A DNA stretch of 64,000 bases, taken from NCBI RefSeq assembly GCF_017355935.1, contig NZ_JAFIQT010000003.1, positions 503,450 through 567,449 of the forward strand, given 5' to 3'. The notes beneath the pieces were generated by a model. That model was given only the letters and a program-made list of their open reading frames with translations. It searched no databases and was not told the DNA's origin. Position 1 is the first letter of the stretch; each line of letters starts with the position of its first letter. Position numbers and translations under genes: made by a program. Shown here piece by piece: positions 26,030 through 34,938 of this stretch. The DNA comes from Telluribacter humicola. GTDB taxonomy: Bacteria > Bacteroidota > Bacteroidia > Cytophagales > Spirosomataceae.

Positions 26030-26722
26030 TTAGTTGAACTCCCTACTGTCCCAGTTTTCATTTGGCTTCTTCTCCCTTTCTGCCCGTTGCAGCAGGGCCG
26101 CCATTTGTTCATCCGTAAATTCACCGAACTCCTCATACACCTGCCCTACCGAATGGAACGGATCAGGCTGTATCAGTACTTCCAGGTCGTCGGCCTCGTT
26201 CAGGGCTTTGTCGTATTTATAACCCGACACCGGAGCCGCCAGTATGATACGGGCAGCGCCATGCTTACGGCAGAGTCGGATGGCGGCAATAAGGGTAACC
26301 CCGGTGGCTATACCATCGTCTACCAGTAGTACGATTCGTCCTTCCATAGAAGGTATAGTTCCCCCCTGCCGGTACTGGCTAACCCGCCGGTCTATTTCTT
26401 GTTTCTGTTCTTCGATTACTTTGTCGATGGTAGCGCGGGGGAGTGAGTCATCAACTCTCGGTGATATATACACGGAGTAATCTTCGGCAATGGATCCGAT
26501 ACCGTACTCTTTGTGCCCCGGAAACGGCAGCTTCTTTGTAATTACAAAAGACAAATCTGTCGCCAGCTCCTTTGCCACGTAATAGGCCACTTCTACGCCC
26601 CCACGAGGTATGCCCAGTACCAGTGGATGCAGATGTCTGTAGATCGGTACCAGGTACTTACCCAGCTCCTCGCCAGCATGTCGGCGATTTCTGAAGATCA
26701 GATCGTTCTCTACCCTTTCCAT
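26030..26722 (-). CDS. phosphoribosyltransferase
   Basis: A 230-residue type I phosphoribosyltransferase. The PRPP-binding loop reads IVLLVDDGIATGVT; the N-terminal FRNRRHAGEELGKYL and the LGIPRGGVEVAYYVA strand-loop are typical of the subgroup found beside erythromycin-esterase-like genes. Substrate base unknown. It is the first gene of a two-gene leftward operon; 12 bases separate it from the esterase-like gene. Confidence 0.93.
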   Translation of the reverse strand: MERVENDLIFRNRRHAGEELGKYLVPIYRHLHPLVLGIPRGGVEVAYYVAKELATDLSFVITKKLPFPGHKEYGIGSIAEDYSVYISPRVDDSLPRATIDKVIEEQKQEIDRRVSQYRQGGTIPSMEGRIVLLVDDGIATGVTLIAAIRLCRKHGAARIILAAPVSGYKYDKALNEADDLEVLIQPDPFHSVGQVYEEFGEFTDEQMAALLQRAEREKKPNENWDSREFN

Positions 26723-26945
26723 GCGTTTTACTTTTTCGGGTCCTGACCAGGCGGCTATTCACCTTATATCCTCTCTTTCATAAACTATTGCTACCAGGTA
26801 ATGTTTGCTAGTGTCAATGATAATGACGTATATACTTAGAGAGCAAGTGCTGCGCTATGAGTAGAAAGTAAATGACAGTATCGGGCACCTCAGTGTATAA
26901 GACATCCACAGGGTGATAGAGTAATAGAAGAAGTTTTGAATAAGA

Positions 26946-28022
26946 TCAGTTACGCTCAGAACTAGGCGCCGGAAGAGTATTCCAGCTCCTGATACGGTCT
27001 CCTTTGGTTTCCAGCAGCCACACCTGTACGTTCGGAAAGCGTTTCAGGAGCTTTTTGCCACGGTCGATACCTGCTACACTCAGGGCCGTAGCCAGCGCAT
27101 CGGCAAGGGTACCATTGGGAGCAATGATGGTGGTCCGGACGTGATGAAGAAGCCCTACTCCGGTCCGGGGATCTACAATATGGGAGTAGCGTTTTCCCTG
27201 ATGCTCAAGGTAACGGTAGCTGGCTCCCGAGGTAGCTATGCCTACATTAGAAAGCTCTAGGGTCTGGACAGAATCAGCATTGGTACCTGATGATACCTCT
27301 ACCCGCCAGCCGGATTGCCCCGGCGGTGGATCACCCAATGTCAGGTCACCGCCCGCATCTACCAGTACGGAATTGATACCCATCTCCCGGAGTACTCGCA
27401 CGGCTTCATCAGCGGCGTAGCCTTTGCCTATACCTCCTACATCTAAGCGCATTCCTTTGCGCAACAGTAGTACTTTACGCTGTGGTGCATCTAGCTTGAT
27501 ATAGCGATAGCCTACGCTCTGCCGCGCCTGCCGGATGGCCTCTTGTTCGGGAAAATAAGACCTGCGCATAGCCCGCCGCCACAGCTGTACCACCGGCCCT
27601 ACAGTAATATCAAATGCACCGCCGGTACGCTGGCTGATTTGTCTGGAAGCAGAGATGACATCAAACAGCTCCGGGCTTACGCCTACCCACTCTCCTGTAC
27701 CCGAGCGGGCCGAAAGGCGATTGATCTCACTACCGTCCCGGTAATCACTCAGGATGTTGTTCAATTCTTCAATTCGACCAAAGGCCTGACTGGCGGCGCG
27801 CTGTGCGGTGGAGCTATCAGGAGCATAAAAAATCAGCCGAAACTGTGAGCCCATAAGCCCTCTGGCGTACTCGTATCGCCCCGCTTGGGCAATTGCCTGA
27901 TCAGGTAAGTAGATTATAATCAGGAGAATACTTATAGCATAAAAAAAGACAGCCCGTATAGTGTGACCTATGCGACTGTCTCTATTCTGTAACGAACTTA
28001 TAAAGCGGGTGAAACTTAGCAT
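26946..28022 (-). CDS. apbE: FAD:protein FMN transferase (ApbE)
   Basis: A 358-residue protein from the chosen ATG at 28022, with a hydrophobic signal segment (about 23-45, ending AIAQ). The ApbE fold shows GLMGSQFRLIFY, an ITVGPVVQLW motif, the flavin-site MRLDVGGIGKGYAADEAV, VDAGGDL, and the metal-binding TLADALATALSV. ApbE attaches FMN through a phosphoester bond to threonines of exported flavoproteins such as NqrB, NqrC and RnfG. The frame is open up to 28154, but a small rightward gene overlaps that region, so the longer version is less likely. Confidence 0.9.
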   Translation of the reverse strand: MLSFTRFISSLQNRDSRIGHTIRAVFFYAISILLIIIYLPDQAIAQAGRYEYARGLMGSQFRLIFYAPDSSTAQRAASQAFGRIEELNNILSDYRDGSEINRLSARSGTGEWVGVSPELFDVISASRQISQRTGGAFDITVGPVVQLWRRAMRRSYFPEQEAIRQARQSVGYRYIKLDAPQRKVLLLRKGMRLDVGGIGKGYAADEAVRVLREMGINSVLVDAGGDLTLGDPPPGQSGWRVEVSSGTNADSVQTLELSNVGIATSGASYRYLEHQGKRYSHIVDPRTGVGLLHHVRTTIIAPNGTLADALATALSVAGIDRGKKLLKRFPNVQVWLLETKGDRIRSWNTLPAPSSERN

Positions 28023-28197
28023 TACTAACGCGTTACTTATCCTGCTCATCGGCCTGGTGATGGTGATTACGGGTGCCTTCCTGAATCTACGCACACTTCC
28101 ATTTGGTAATCCAACCATACTGGCTGGGCTGGGGGTAGACTTCATGGGAACCATACTGCTTGTGTTGAGCCTGCACCGCCGACGCCGTAATAGTTAG
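27970..28197 (+). CDS. small two-helix membrane protein overlapping apbE
   Basis: A 75-residue frame with two hydrophobic segments (about 20-40 and 48-66) and a basic tail HRRRRNS. The segment [20 protein letters not shown] reads like the membrane-turn-membrane of GldL-type or other small Bacteroidota membrane proteins. It is divergent from apbE and overlaps its 5' end by 53 bases. A GTG at 28009 is an alternative start that nearly removes the overlap. It ends 4 bases into the aroC stop. Not a recognised family. Confidence 0.55.
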   Translation: MRLSLFCNELIKRVKLSITNALLILLIGLVMVITGAFLNLRTLPFGNPTILAGLGVDFMGTILLVLSLHRRRRNS

Positions 28198-29273
28198 ACC
28201 CTGCTGGCCGTATTGCGCAGGTACATATCTGCCAATACCAGAGCTGCCATAGCCTCCACGATAGGTACAGCACGAGGCACCACACACGGATCGTGCCTTC
28301 CTTTGCCCTGTACCGTTACTTTTTCTCCAAATTGGTCTACGCTATCCTGATCCTGCATGATCGTCGCTACGGGCTTAAATGCTACCCTAAAATAGATTTC
28401 TTCGCCATTGGAAATACCTCCCTGTATACCTCCCGAATGGTTAGTAGTTGTGCGGACCTTTCCCTGCTCGTCGGTATAGAAGGCATCATTATGCTCAGAG
28501 CCATACATCTCTACTCCGGCAAAGCCACTACCATACTCAAAGCCTTTTACCGCATTGATGCTTAGCATAGCCTTACCCAGCTCCGCGTGGAGCTTGTCAA
28601 ACACCGGCTCTCCCCAACCTACAGGCACTCCCTTTGCTACGCAGGTCACTACTCCACCGACTGAATCACCCCTCTTACGGGTCTCGTCAATGAAGTTAAA
28701 CATCTGCTGCGCCATTTCGGGATCCGGGCAGCGTACGGCATTTGTTTCAGCCTGTTCCAGATCCAGCTCCTGATAACTCTTATCCAGTTTCAGCCGGCCT
28801 ACCTGTGAAACGTAAGCCTGTACAGTAATGCCCAGATGCTTAAGGAGCTGCTTGGCCAGAGCTCCGGCGGCTACCCGGGCGGCGGTTTCACGGGCTGAGC
28901 TGCGCCCTCCTCCCCGGTAGTCCCGTACGCCATACTTAGTTTGGTAGGTATAGTCAGCGTGTGAGGGGCGATACTGGGCCGAGATATGCGAGTAATCCTT
29001 GCTTCGCTGATCCTGATTGCGAATGATCAGAGCAATAGGAGTACCGGTAGTCTTTCCTTCGAAAACACCCGATAATACCTCGAACTCGTCGGCCTCCCGG
29101 CGTTGGGTGGTTATACGCGACTGTCCCGGCTTGCGACGGTCCAGCTCACTTTGAATAAAATCTAGATCGAAATCGACACCGGCCGGGCAGCCCTCGATCA
29201 CAACTCCTATACCTACACCATGTGATTCACCAAAGGTGGCGATTTTGAATATTTTACCGTACGTACTACTCAT
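28194..29273 (-). CDS. aroC: chorismate synthase
   Basis: A 359-residue enzyme making chorismate from 5-enolpyruvylshikimate-3-phosphate, the last shared step to aromatic amino acids, using reduced FMN. Signatures seen: [16 protein letters not shown] at the N-terminus, [24 protein letters not shown] (key residues RRKPGQS and ESD-like EADE), [18 protein letters not shown], and [12 protein letters not shown]. Length is normal. It starts 9 bases after the stop of the BatD gene, so the two may be co-transcribed. Confidence 0.97.
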   Translation of the reverse strand: MSSTYGKIFKIATFGESHGVGIGVVIEGCPAGVDFDLDFIQSELDRRKPGQSRITTQRREADEFEVLSGVFEGKTTGTPIALIIRNQDQRSKDYSHISAQYRPSHADYTYQTKYGVRDYRGGGRSSARETAARVAAGALAKQLLKHLGITVQAYVSQVGRLKLDKSYQELDLEQAETNAVRCPDPEMAQQMFNFIDETRKRGDSVGGVVTCVAKGVPVGWGEPVFDKLHAELGKAMLSINAVKGFEYGSGFAGVEMYGSEHNDAFYTDEQGKVRTTTNHSGGIQGGISNGEEIYFRVAFKPVATIMQDQDSVDQFGEKVTVQGKGRHDPCVVPRAVPIVEAMAALVLADMYLRNTASRV

Positions 29274-29282
29274 GGTCTCTGT

Positions 29283-30692
29283 TTATTTTCTGAACATCCA
29301 TATTGTCCCAATCAACAATACGATTACTACTGCATTGATCAAACTACGGGTGATGCCCTGGTAGTTGATATAGGGATTGGTCGTATCCAGCCGGGCCAGA
29401 TTCTCATACATCAGCAGTTCACCCTCAGTTGATACTACATCAGATGGACGACTTTCTCCTACTACTTTAATCACCCGACTTGACCGCAGTGTATCATAGC
29501 GGGCTTTCTGGGGATCAAAATAAACCCATTGGAAGTACCTTCCCAAGGGAAACGTGCCATTTTGCCGGGCTACTATAAAATAATTAAATGATTTCTCTCC
29601 GGTTACCCGTTCGTAGCTACGCCTGATTACCTGGCTTACCTCAGGTGGATAAAAATCAAAGGAGGCGCTATTCAGTACATCAGGAGCGGTCACGGCAGCC
29701 AGGTTTCCGGTACCTTTAATCTTGAAGATGTAGCGTAAGCTCTCGCCGGAGGCTAGCTGCTGCCTGGTTACCTGCTCTTCCAGCGTATACGTCCCTACCG
29801 CCACCTGATCTTTATGAGGATGGGCCGGCAAGGGTTGGACCTGTACTTTAATAGGTCGTGAAGCAAACTTCTGAATGGTCTTTTTCCTTTCACCTTTTTC
29901 CTGGAGCTCATATACCAGCATATCCAGAGCTACCGCCGGAAAGGCAACATCCTGCTGAGTTAGTGGAAAGAACACCGCCTGGTACATACGGTACTCCGTA
30001 AATTTCTTTCCATTGATAGTAACTGTATTCTGTAGTATCTCATCTATACCAACACTTTCTTCCCAACAGCTGGCAGGGCGCAGCTTTTTCAGAATAGCCT
30101 GCAACTGAGCATCAAGCTGGTAAAACTCCATTTCTACCGGAGCACTTTCTAAAACGTATAGTGATAGGCGTACTGCGAATCCTTCTCTTACGAAGACACG
30201 GGTCTTATTGGTCTGCACCGACAGGAAAATTGAGCCACTGGCCAACTCTTCGGCTACCATATTCGAAACCGCTACCTCAGGCTCAGGAGCAGTGGGTGAC
30301 GCTTCATCTGATAGGTTATCGGCGAATTGTAATGTAAATTTTTCAACTTTTAATTTTTCCCCATTCACCACAACTACCAGTGGTGGTACCTCAATAGTCC
30401 CTTCGCTCCTGGCAAAATATTGCTGGCTTATAGTCTGTACCATAGTGGCTTTACCACCTTCGGTAGTCATAGCACTGGTGGCCGAAGCGCTTCTCTTTTC
30501 AAGACCAGCTATATCGGGAAATACAATCAAAGGGCGCTCTTCGCTATCGCGAATGATAACAGAAAGTATAAATGGACGGTTAATATCAAGTGATTTGTTG
30601 CCTAATTCAATAGTAATGCCCGGATCCTGTTCCTGTCCGAGAGTTATTATTGAAAAGCACAAAAAAATATTTAAAAAAACATATAATTTCAT
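29283..30692 (-). CDS. batD: BatD-family protein
   Basis: A 469-residue protein with a signal peptide (about 1-19, ending TLGQ), a beta-rich periplasmic part of BatD type (residues 25-440; ISQQYFARSEGTIEVPPL is the diagnostic segment) and a C-terminal membrane anchor (SLINAVVIVLLIGTIWMF). BatD belongs to the Bacteroides aerotolerance set, whose usual partners are the MoxR ATPase and the VWA proteins BatA and BatB. None of these partners is next to it here. Confidence 0.88.
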   Translation of the reverse strand: MKLYVFLNIFLCFSIITLGQEQDPGITIELGNKSLDINRPFILSVIIRDSEERPLIVFPDIAGLEKRSASATSAMTTEGGKATMVQTISQQYFARSEGTIEVPPLVVVVNGEKLKVEKFTLQFADNLSDEASPTAPEPEVAVSNMVAEELASGSIFLSVQTNKTRVFVREGFAVRLSLYVLESAPVEMEFYQLDAQLQAILKKLRPASCWEESVGIDEILQNTVTINGKKFTEYRMYQAVFFPLTQQDVAFPAVALDMLVYELQEKGERKKTIQKFASRPIKVQVQPLPAHPHKDQVAVGTYTLEEQVTRQQLASGESLRYIFKIKGTGNLAAVTAPDVLNSASFDFYPPEVSQVIRRSYERVTGEKSFNYFIVARQNGTFPLGRYFQWVYFDPQKARYDTLRSSRVIKVVGESRPSDVVSTEGELLMYENLARLDTTNPYINYQGITRSLINAVVIVLLIGTIWMFRK

Positions 30693-30797
30693 TTAAGTTT
30701 GACGTTATAAATAGTGGCAAAGGAATGGTACAGATCTAGTAACAACTTAAGGTTCGTCCAAACTATTGCTCCCTAAACCACAAAATTACATAATACT

Positions 30798-31004
30798 ATG
30801 GCCTCGATGCTTGAGTACATTAAAATTATTCTGCAGAAAGTAAGTTTTGATAGCAGATTATTTGAGAAAGAACTTCGTAAAGCTTTACGCATGTTGATGC
30901 CAGACGAAGTAAAACGATTAAAAAATTGGTGTTATGAACGTTTTAGTGCCCTTCATTTGACTGTGTTAAATAGTTGCTTTGTTCTACCTAGTACTCCTGT
31001 CTAG
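30798..31004 (+). CDS. small conserved-looking protein of unknown function
   Basis: A 68-residue protein (MASMLEYIKIILQKVSF...) dominated by two charged amphipathic helices, including KELRKALRMLMPDEVKRLKNW. From memory, short proteins with the pattern EYIK..L.KVSFD..LF.KEL.KAL recur in Cytophagales. There is no signal peptide or membrane segment. It stands alone between the divergent batD gene and a 50-base palindromic terminator. The last residues look less family-like but end at a clean stop. Confidence 0.65.
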   Translation: MASMLEYIKIILQKVSFDSRLFEKELRKALRMLMPDEVKRLKNWCYERFSALHLTVLNSCFVLPSTPV

Positions 31005-31023
31005 TATTACTTTAATCAAGTTC

Positions 31024-31073
31024 TTATAAAAGCGAAAGCCCCCGGAAATTTCCGGGGGCTTTCGCTTTTATAA
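31024..31073. terminator. 50-base perfect palindrome, bidirectional terminator
   Basis: Positions 31024-31073 form a perfect palindrome of 25+25 bases with GC-rich centre CCCCCGGAAATTTCCGGGGG and A/T-rich ends that supply a T-run in both directions. It separates convergent genes. Its outer arms AAAAGCGAAAGCC recur in the terminator at 43356-43400. Confidence 0.92.
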
Positions 31074-31085
31074 AGAGTCAGCTTA

Positions 31086-32801
31086 TTATTTCTGCTTAGC
31101 AGCTCCTTGAGCAGGAGTAGTAGCAGTTTGAGCTAAACCTAGTGCTTCTTTAGCAGCCTGGTTATTAGGATCTACTTCCAAAAGCTTATTCCAGGCAGCT
31201 TTTGCTTTTTCCTGATCCTGGGTAGTATTCTGATGGTAGAACGCCAGGTACTGGTACGCAGTCTTCAGGAAGCTCTTAGGCACATCACCTTTCTGCTCAG
31301 CTACTTCAACGAACTTCTGATAGTGTGGTACAGATATACCTTGTGCCAAGTTCGCTTCTGGACCATACGCATTGTAGAGTGAACTACCACGCCAGTAATA
31401 TCCGAAAGGCCAGTCAGGCAACTTTTGAGTTACTGTGACAAACACTGAATCAGCCTTCAGGTACAAATCCTTCTTCTCCTGAACTACCTGAGCACTATCT
31501 GCGGCACCGCCGGCAGTCATATTTCCAGCCTGCTGGTAGTAAGCCAAGCCCAGGTAATAGAAATCATTAGGTGATGCCTTAGCCGTATCCAGAGCAATAC
31601 CTTTCTTATAGGCCTTTGCTGCTTTGTCGAACTCTTTTTCCTTGTAGTACAGGTTTGCTACTTCTTTATAAGTTGTAGCTGCTTCAGTAGCACTGGTATC
31701 GATGTCAGCCCCTTTCAACAGGTACTGCATACCTGTAGAGTCATACTCTTTATCGGTAGCCATCTTGTTATACGCACGGCCCAGGTACTTGTAGTCATCA
31801 GCGATTACTTTCTCAGGAGCTACCTTTATGAACTCCTGCAGATCCTTAATTGCCTGCTCCATCTCATTCGTCTTGAAGCGTGACCAACCATACATACGTA
31901 GTGTAATAGGGTTGCTAAGCTTTCCTTTTACTGAATCAAGCAGTTCCAGAGCTTTGGTGTAATCATCCGCAGTAAAGGCAAACTGAGCCGCACGAAGAAT
32001 CATCTCAGGATCGTTGTTACCACTCTTCTGTAGATACATATCGAAGTTTTCAGCGGCACGCTTGTACTGACGAGCAAAGAAATAAAGCTCGGCCAGATCC
32101 TTGTAGGCAGGAGCAAAATCAGGATTTGCATCGATAGCTTTCTTGTAGTAATCAAGTGCCTGATTATAGTTCTTACCACGCAGGAAGATCTGTCCAATAC
32201 GGTTGTTAGCAAGTGCATAATTAGGCTTAGCAGTCAAAGCATATTCATATGCCGTTACAGCAGGACCACCTTCATTCTTAAGGCTCAATGCATCCCCTTT
32301 GACAATGTAGGCATCAGCCAGGTTCTTGTCACGCTTTATAGCGGCATCTAACAAACGGATAGCCTCAGCAGGATCATTATTTTTCTCGAACAAGGTGTAA
32401 GCTTCACCAGCACGGTACAATACCTGAGCATCCTTACCTCTTGTCTTCTTCTCCGCTGTGGCAATCAACTCCTGTGCTTTGGCTTTATCACCCTTACCGA
32501 GAGCTACTGTAGCCAGACCCACCTGGTTCAGATAGCTCTTGTCGTCTAGTGCAAGGCCTTTTTCAAAGGCTTTCTGCGCTTCGTCTAGTTGATTTGTACG
32601 AACATAGAAGTATCCTAAGTTGTAGTAACTTTCTGGTGTAGGATTACTCTCCGCTAGCTTCGTAAAAATCTCTTTAGCCTCTTTCACACGCTCCCCATTC
32701 AGGTTCGCAAATCCTTCTTCAGGAGTTTGGGCAACTACGGTTGCAAGCGTAACCACACTCAAAAAGAGTGCTCCTAACATTGATTTCAATCTCATGTTCA
32801 T
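31086..32801 (-). CDS. secreted tetratricopeptide-repeat protein
   Basis: A 571-residue protein with a signal peptide (about 1-24, ending TVVAQ). Tandem TPR units fill about residues 30-550; examples are AESYYNLGYFYVRTNQLDEA-type and ADAYIVKGDALSLKN-type repeats, described here only by type. The tail is Ala/Gln-rich. It is the last gene of the leftward exbB-exbD-exbD-tonB operon; a TPR protein in this position is common in Bacteroidota clusters. It probably acts as a periplasmic scaffold for the TonB-dependent or gliding machinery; no catalytic motif. Confidence 0.9.
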   Translation of the reverse strand: MNMRLKSMLGALFLSVVTLATVVAQTPEEGFANLNGERVKEAKEIFTKLAESNPTPESYYNLGYFYVRTNQLDEAQKAFEKGLALDDKSYLNQVGLATVALGKGDKAKAQELIATAEKKTRGKDAQVLYRAGEAYTLFEKNNDPAEAIRLLDAAIKRDKNLADAYIVKGDALSLKNEGGPAVTAYEYALTAKPNYALANNRIGQIFLRGKNYNQALDYYKKAIDANPDFAPAYKDLAELYFFARQYKRAAENFDMYLQKSGNNDPEMILRAAQFAFTADDYTKALELLDSVKGKLSNPITLRMYGWSRFKTNEMEQAIKDLQEFIKVAPEKVIADDYKYLGRAYNKMATDKEYDSTGMQYLLKGADIDTSATEAATTYKEVANLYYKEKEFDKAAKAYKKGIALDTAKASPNDFYYLGLAYYQQAGNMTAGGAADSAQVVQEKKDLYLKADSVFVTVTQKLPDWPFGYYWRGSSLYNAYGPEANLAQGISVPHYQKFVEVAEQKGDVPKSFLKTAYQYLAFYHQNTTQDQEKAKAAWNKLLEVDPNNQAAKEALGLAQTATTPAQGAAKQK

Positions 32802-32881
32802 TTTTTAACCGGGTTGGAAAAGGATAAAAAATTTTGTGTTTACTACTATTAACTAACAAATATAAGAATTAGTGCCAAACT

Positions 32882-33835
32882 CTAAAAATTTTGTTCGGAT
32901 CTTACTTCGATCTCTCGAGGGTAAGGCACTGCCGGGACAAGTCCCATTTTTTGGATAATAAGACCTCCTACATCGCGGGCTATATATGTCATAAGACCAC
33001 CGCCCAGTCCTGAAAATCCCTCCCTGCTGATAATATACAGTTTGCGGGATAAAGGGTATTTTCTGCGGATCAAATCCTGCTGAAATGGCTGGTAATAATC
33101 TGCCTTTGAGGCAGGTTCAGCTTTGTCAGAAACGCCCATTACATGAATACCTTTCGATAATTCATAGGTAATGGATTCATCTCCATCGCTAATCCAGTTG
33201 ACGCCAATAAAACCTATAGTCTGTGGGTTCTTACGCACATAGTCAATTACTTTCTCATTATTGCCCGCTGTAAAAATCCGTAGCTTAGTAACGTCTTCTA
33301 CGTTAAACTGTTTTAACATAAAGCCTAAATTACTGGAATTAGCATCATCAAAAACCAAGGTAACTTTACCAGTCTGATTACTACCCTTCAGTTGAGACCA
33401 GTCCGTAATTGTCCCATTGAAGATCTGCTCCAGTTCCGCCATCGTGATAAGACTGTCGGTATTAGTCTTACTGGTGATTAATGCTATTCCATCAACGGCT
33501 ATATGCTGCACCCGATGTGCGCCCTCCTGTTCACGAATATAGTCTTTCTCTTTGGTTGTAAGCTCACGCGTTACAATGGCCAGACGAGCACTATCCTGCA
33601 GCAGGGCTAAGACAGCTTCCTGCTCGGGTCGGTACAGTACATTAAAATGAGCATCCGGATAAATTCCTTCGTACGCCTTTGTAAGAGCACTCACCACCGG
33701 CTGGAACGATTCGTCCGCAGCAATGGTGATAGTTCCTTGTCGCGGATTATCCAGTGAATCCGAGCTATTACACCCTGTAAACATCAGGGTACTCGTGAGT
33801 ATCGCTGCAAATCCAGTTAACGCTCTTCTCTTCAT
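32882..33835 (-). CDS. PstS-like substrate-binding lipoprotein
   Basis: A 317-residue lipoprotein: the signal peptide ends in lipobox FTGC (Cys about residue 22). The body is a PstS-type phosphate-binding fold: GTITIAADESFQPVVSAL, the VDGIALITSKTN segment, LEQIFNGTITDWSQLKG (the usual PstS signature) and IGFIGVNW. The ATG at 33835 places the lipoprotein signal correctly; longer upstream starts would spoil it. No Pst permease genes are nearby, so its ligand and role are open. It sits between a small membrane protein gene and a TPR gene in the TonB operon. Confidence 0.9.
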   Translation of the reverse strand: MKRRALTGFAAILTSTLMFTGCNSSDSLDNPRQGTITIAADESFQPVVSALTKAYEGIYPDAHFNVLYRPEQEAVLALLQDSARLAIVTRELTTKEKDYIREQEGAHRVQHIAVDGIALITSKTNTDSLITMAELEQIFNGTITDWSQLKGSNQTGKVTLVFDDANSSNLGFMLKQFNVEDVTKLRIFTAGNNEKVIDYVRKNPQTIGFIGVNWISDGDESITYELSKGIHVMGVSDKAEPASKADYYQPFQQDLIRRKYPLSRKLYIISREGFSGLGGGLMTYIARDVGGLIIQKMGLVPAVPYPREIEVRSEQNF

Positions 33836-33851
33836 AACCTGCAGGTAATGG

Positions 33852-34073
33852 TTAAACATGATTTCCATCCAAACCTTTCCATGCCCGATATCCCCGGAAT
33901 ACACCATATGCAATCAATGCTGCACCAAGCAGGTAACGCCATATACTACCTGCTGGTATCAGATTAAAAGACGAGGAGGAGGCAATCAAGTAGATGCCTC
34001 CTCCTGCGTATACCAGAGCCATCATCATGGAGGTTATGATTGTAACTCTCTCATGCAATGGTCTATCTTTCAT
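33852..34073 (-). CDS. small two-helix membrane protein in the TonB operon
   Basis: A 73-residue protein with two membrane segments (about 11-32 and 43-62) and a short basic loop and tail. It starts 6 bases after the tonB stop and ends 16 bases before the PstS-like start, so it is surely co-transcribed. Proteins of this size and layout occur between TonB and the substrate-binding protein in related genomes. Function unknown. Confidence 0.8.
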   Translation of the reverse strand: MKDRPLHERVTIITSMMMALVYAGGGIYLIASSSSFNLIPAGSIWRYLLGAALIAYGVFRGYRAWKGLDGNHV

Positions 34074-34079
34074 ATTTTA

Positions 34080-34904
34080 TTACTCAAGCTGGAAGTTGAT
34101 AGGCAGGTTGTACTTAACCCGAACCGGGCGTCCTGACTGCTTACCTGGCTTCCACTTTGGCATTGTTTTTACCACGCGGATTGCCTCTTCGTCAGTACCG
34201 AATCCTAGTCCTTTCAGTACCTGCACATCCTGAATACTTCCATCCGTATTTACTACGAAAGTCAAGAATACCTTACCCTGTACGTTGGCGCGTGAAGCGG
34301 CACTTGGGTACTTGATATTTTTCCCGAGGAACTTATACATTTCTGCAATTCCTCCGGGGAATTCAGGCTGCTGCTCAACTACTGTAAAGACTTGCTCTTC
34401 AACCGGAGCAGCTTCTACAACTGTACCCTTGCTTGGTGCGGCAATCTGCTCAGGAGCGATAATAATCTCTTCAGCATTTGGATCACCTTTTACCGTTTCC
34501 GTTGCGGCAACCGCTTCCTTCAACTCTTCTACAGTTGGGGGTGGCGTTTCCTCAGGAACTTCTTCGTCCTTCTTTACTTCGGGCGGTAAGAACTTCACTG
34601 TGTTCACCTTAGGCTGCTCAACTGGCGGCGGCGGTGGTGGTGGTGGCTCTGCGGGATCAATGGGTGGCGGCGGTATCTTCATCAAGTCCACTTCTACCAT
34701 TGCCTGCTCCTGCTCATCTCCTGCCGACAATTTGTCAATTAGCATCGGAGTAAGCATAGCTAGCACGAAGAGTGTGGCTCCAAACAGGGTAGCGCGGTTG
34801 ATAACACCGCGATACTCCTGGCGAAGTGAATATGCACCGTACGCCTTATTGCGATTTGCAAACACTATATCTTCAAGTGTTGCATTCTGGCTTACTTCTG
34901 CCAT
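34080..34904 (-). CDS. tonB: energy transducer TonB
   Basis: A 274-residue TonB. The cytoplasmic N-terminus contains the NRNKAYGAYSLRQEY motif typical of Bacteroidota TonB, followed by one membrane helix (about 37-56). The periplasmic spacer is rich in Pro, Glu and Val, with a run of nine prolines near residue 90. The C-terminal TonB domain (about 190-274) ends with GKVFLTFVVNTDGSIQDVQV and the final Pro-Lys-Trp-Lys-Pro segment. It passes proton-motive-force energy from ExbB/ExbD to outer-membrane receptors. Confidence 0.96.
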   Translation of the reverse strand: MAEVSQNATLEDIVFANRNKAYGAYSLRQEYRGVINRATLFGATLFVLAMLTPMLIDKLSAGDEQEQAMVEVDLMKIPPPPIDPAEPPPPPPPPVEQPKVNTVKFLPPEVKKDEEVPEETPPPTVEELKEAVAATETVKGDPNAEEIIIAPEQIAAPSKGTVVEAAPVEEQVFTVVEQQPEFPGGIAEMYKFLGKNIKYPSAASRANVQGKVFLTFVVNTDGSIQDVQVLKGLGFGTDEEAIRVVKTMPKWKPGKQSGRPVRVKYNLPINFQLE

Positions 34905-34938
34905 GGCGCTTCTGTTTTAGAGTTTAATACTTAAAAAA

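Noticed and set aside
26723-26945. tRNA or small RNA in the spacer before the phosphoribosyltransferase gene
   Set aside because: No TPsiC-like GGTTCRANTCC or cloverleaf arms found on either strand.
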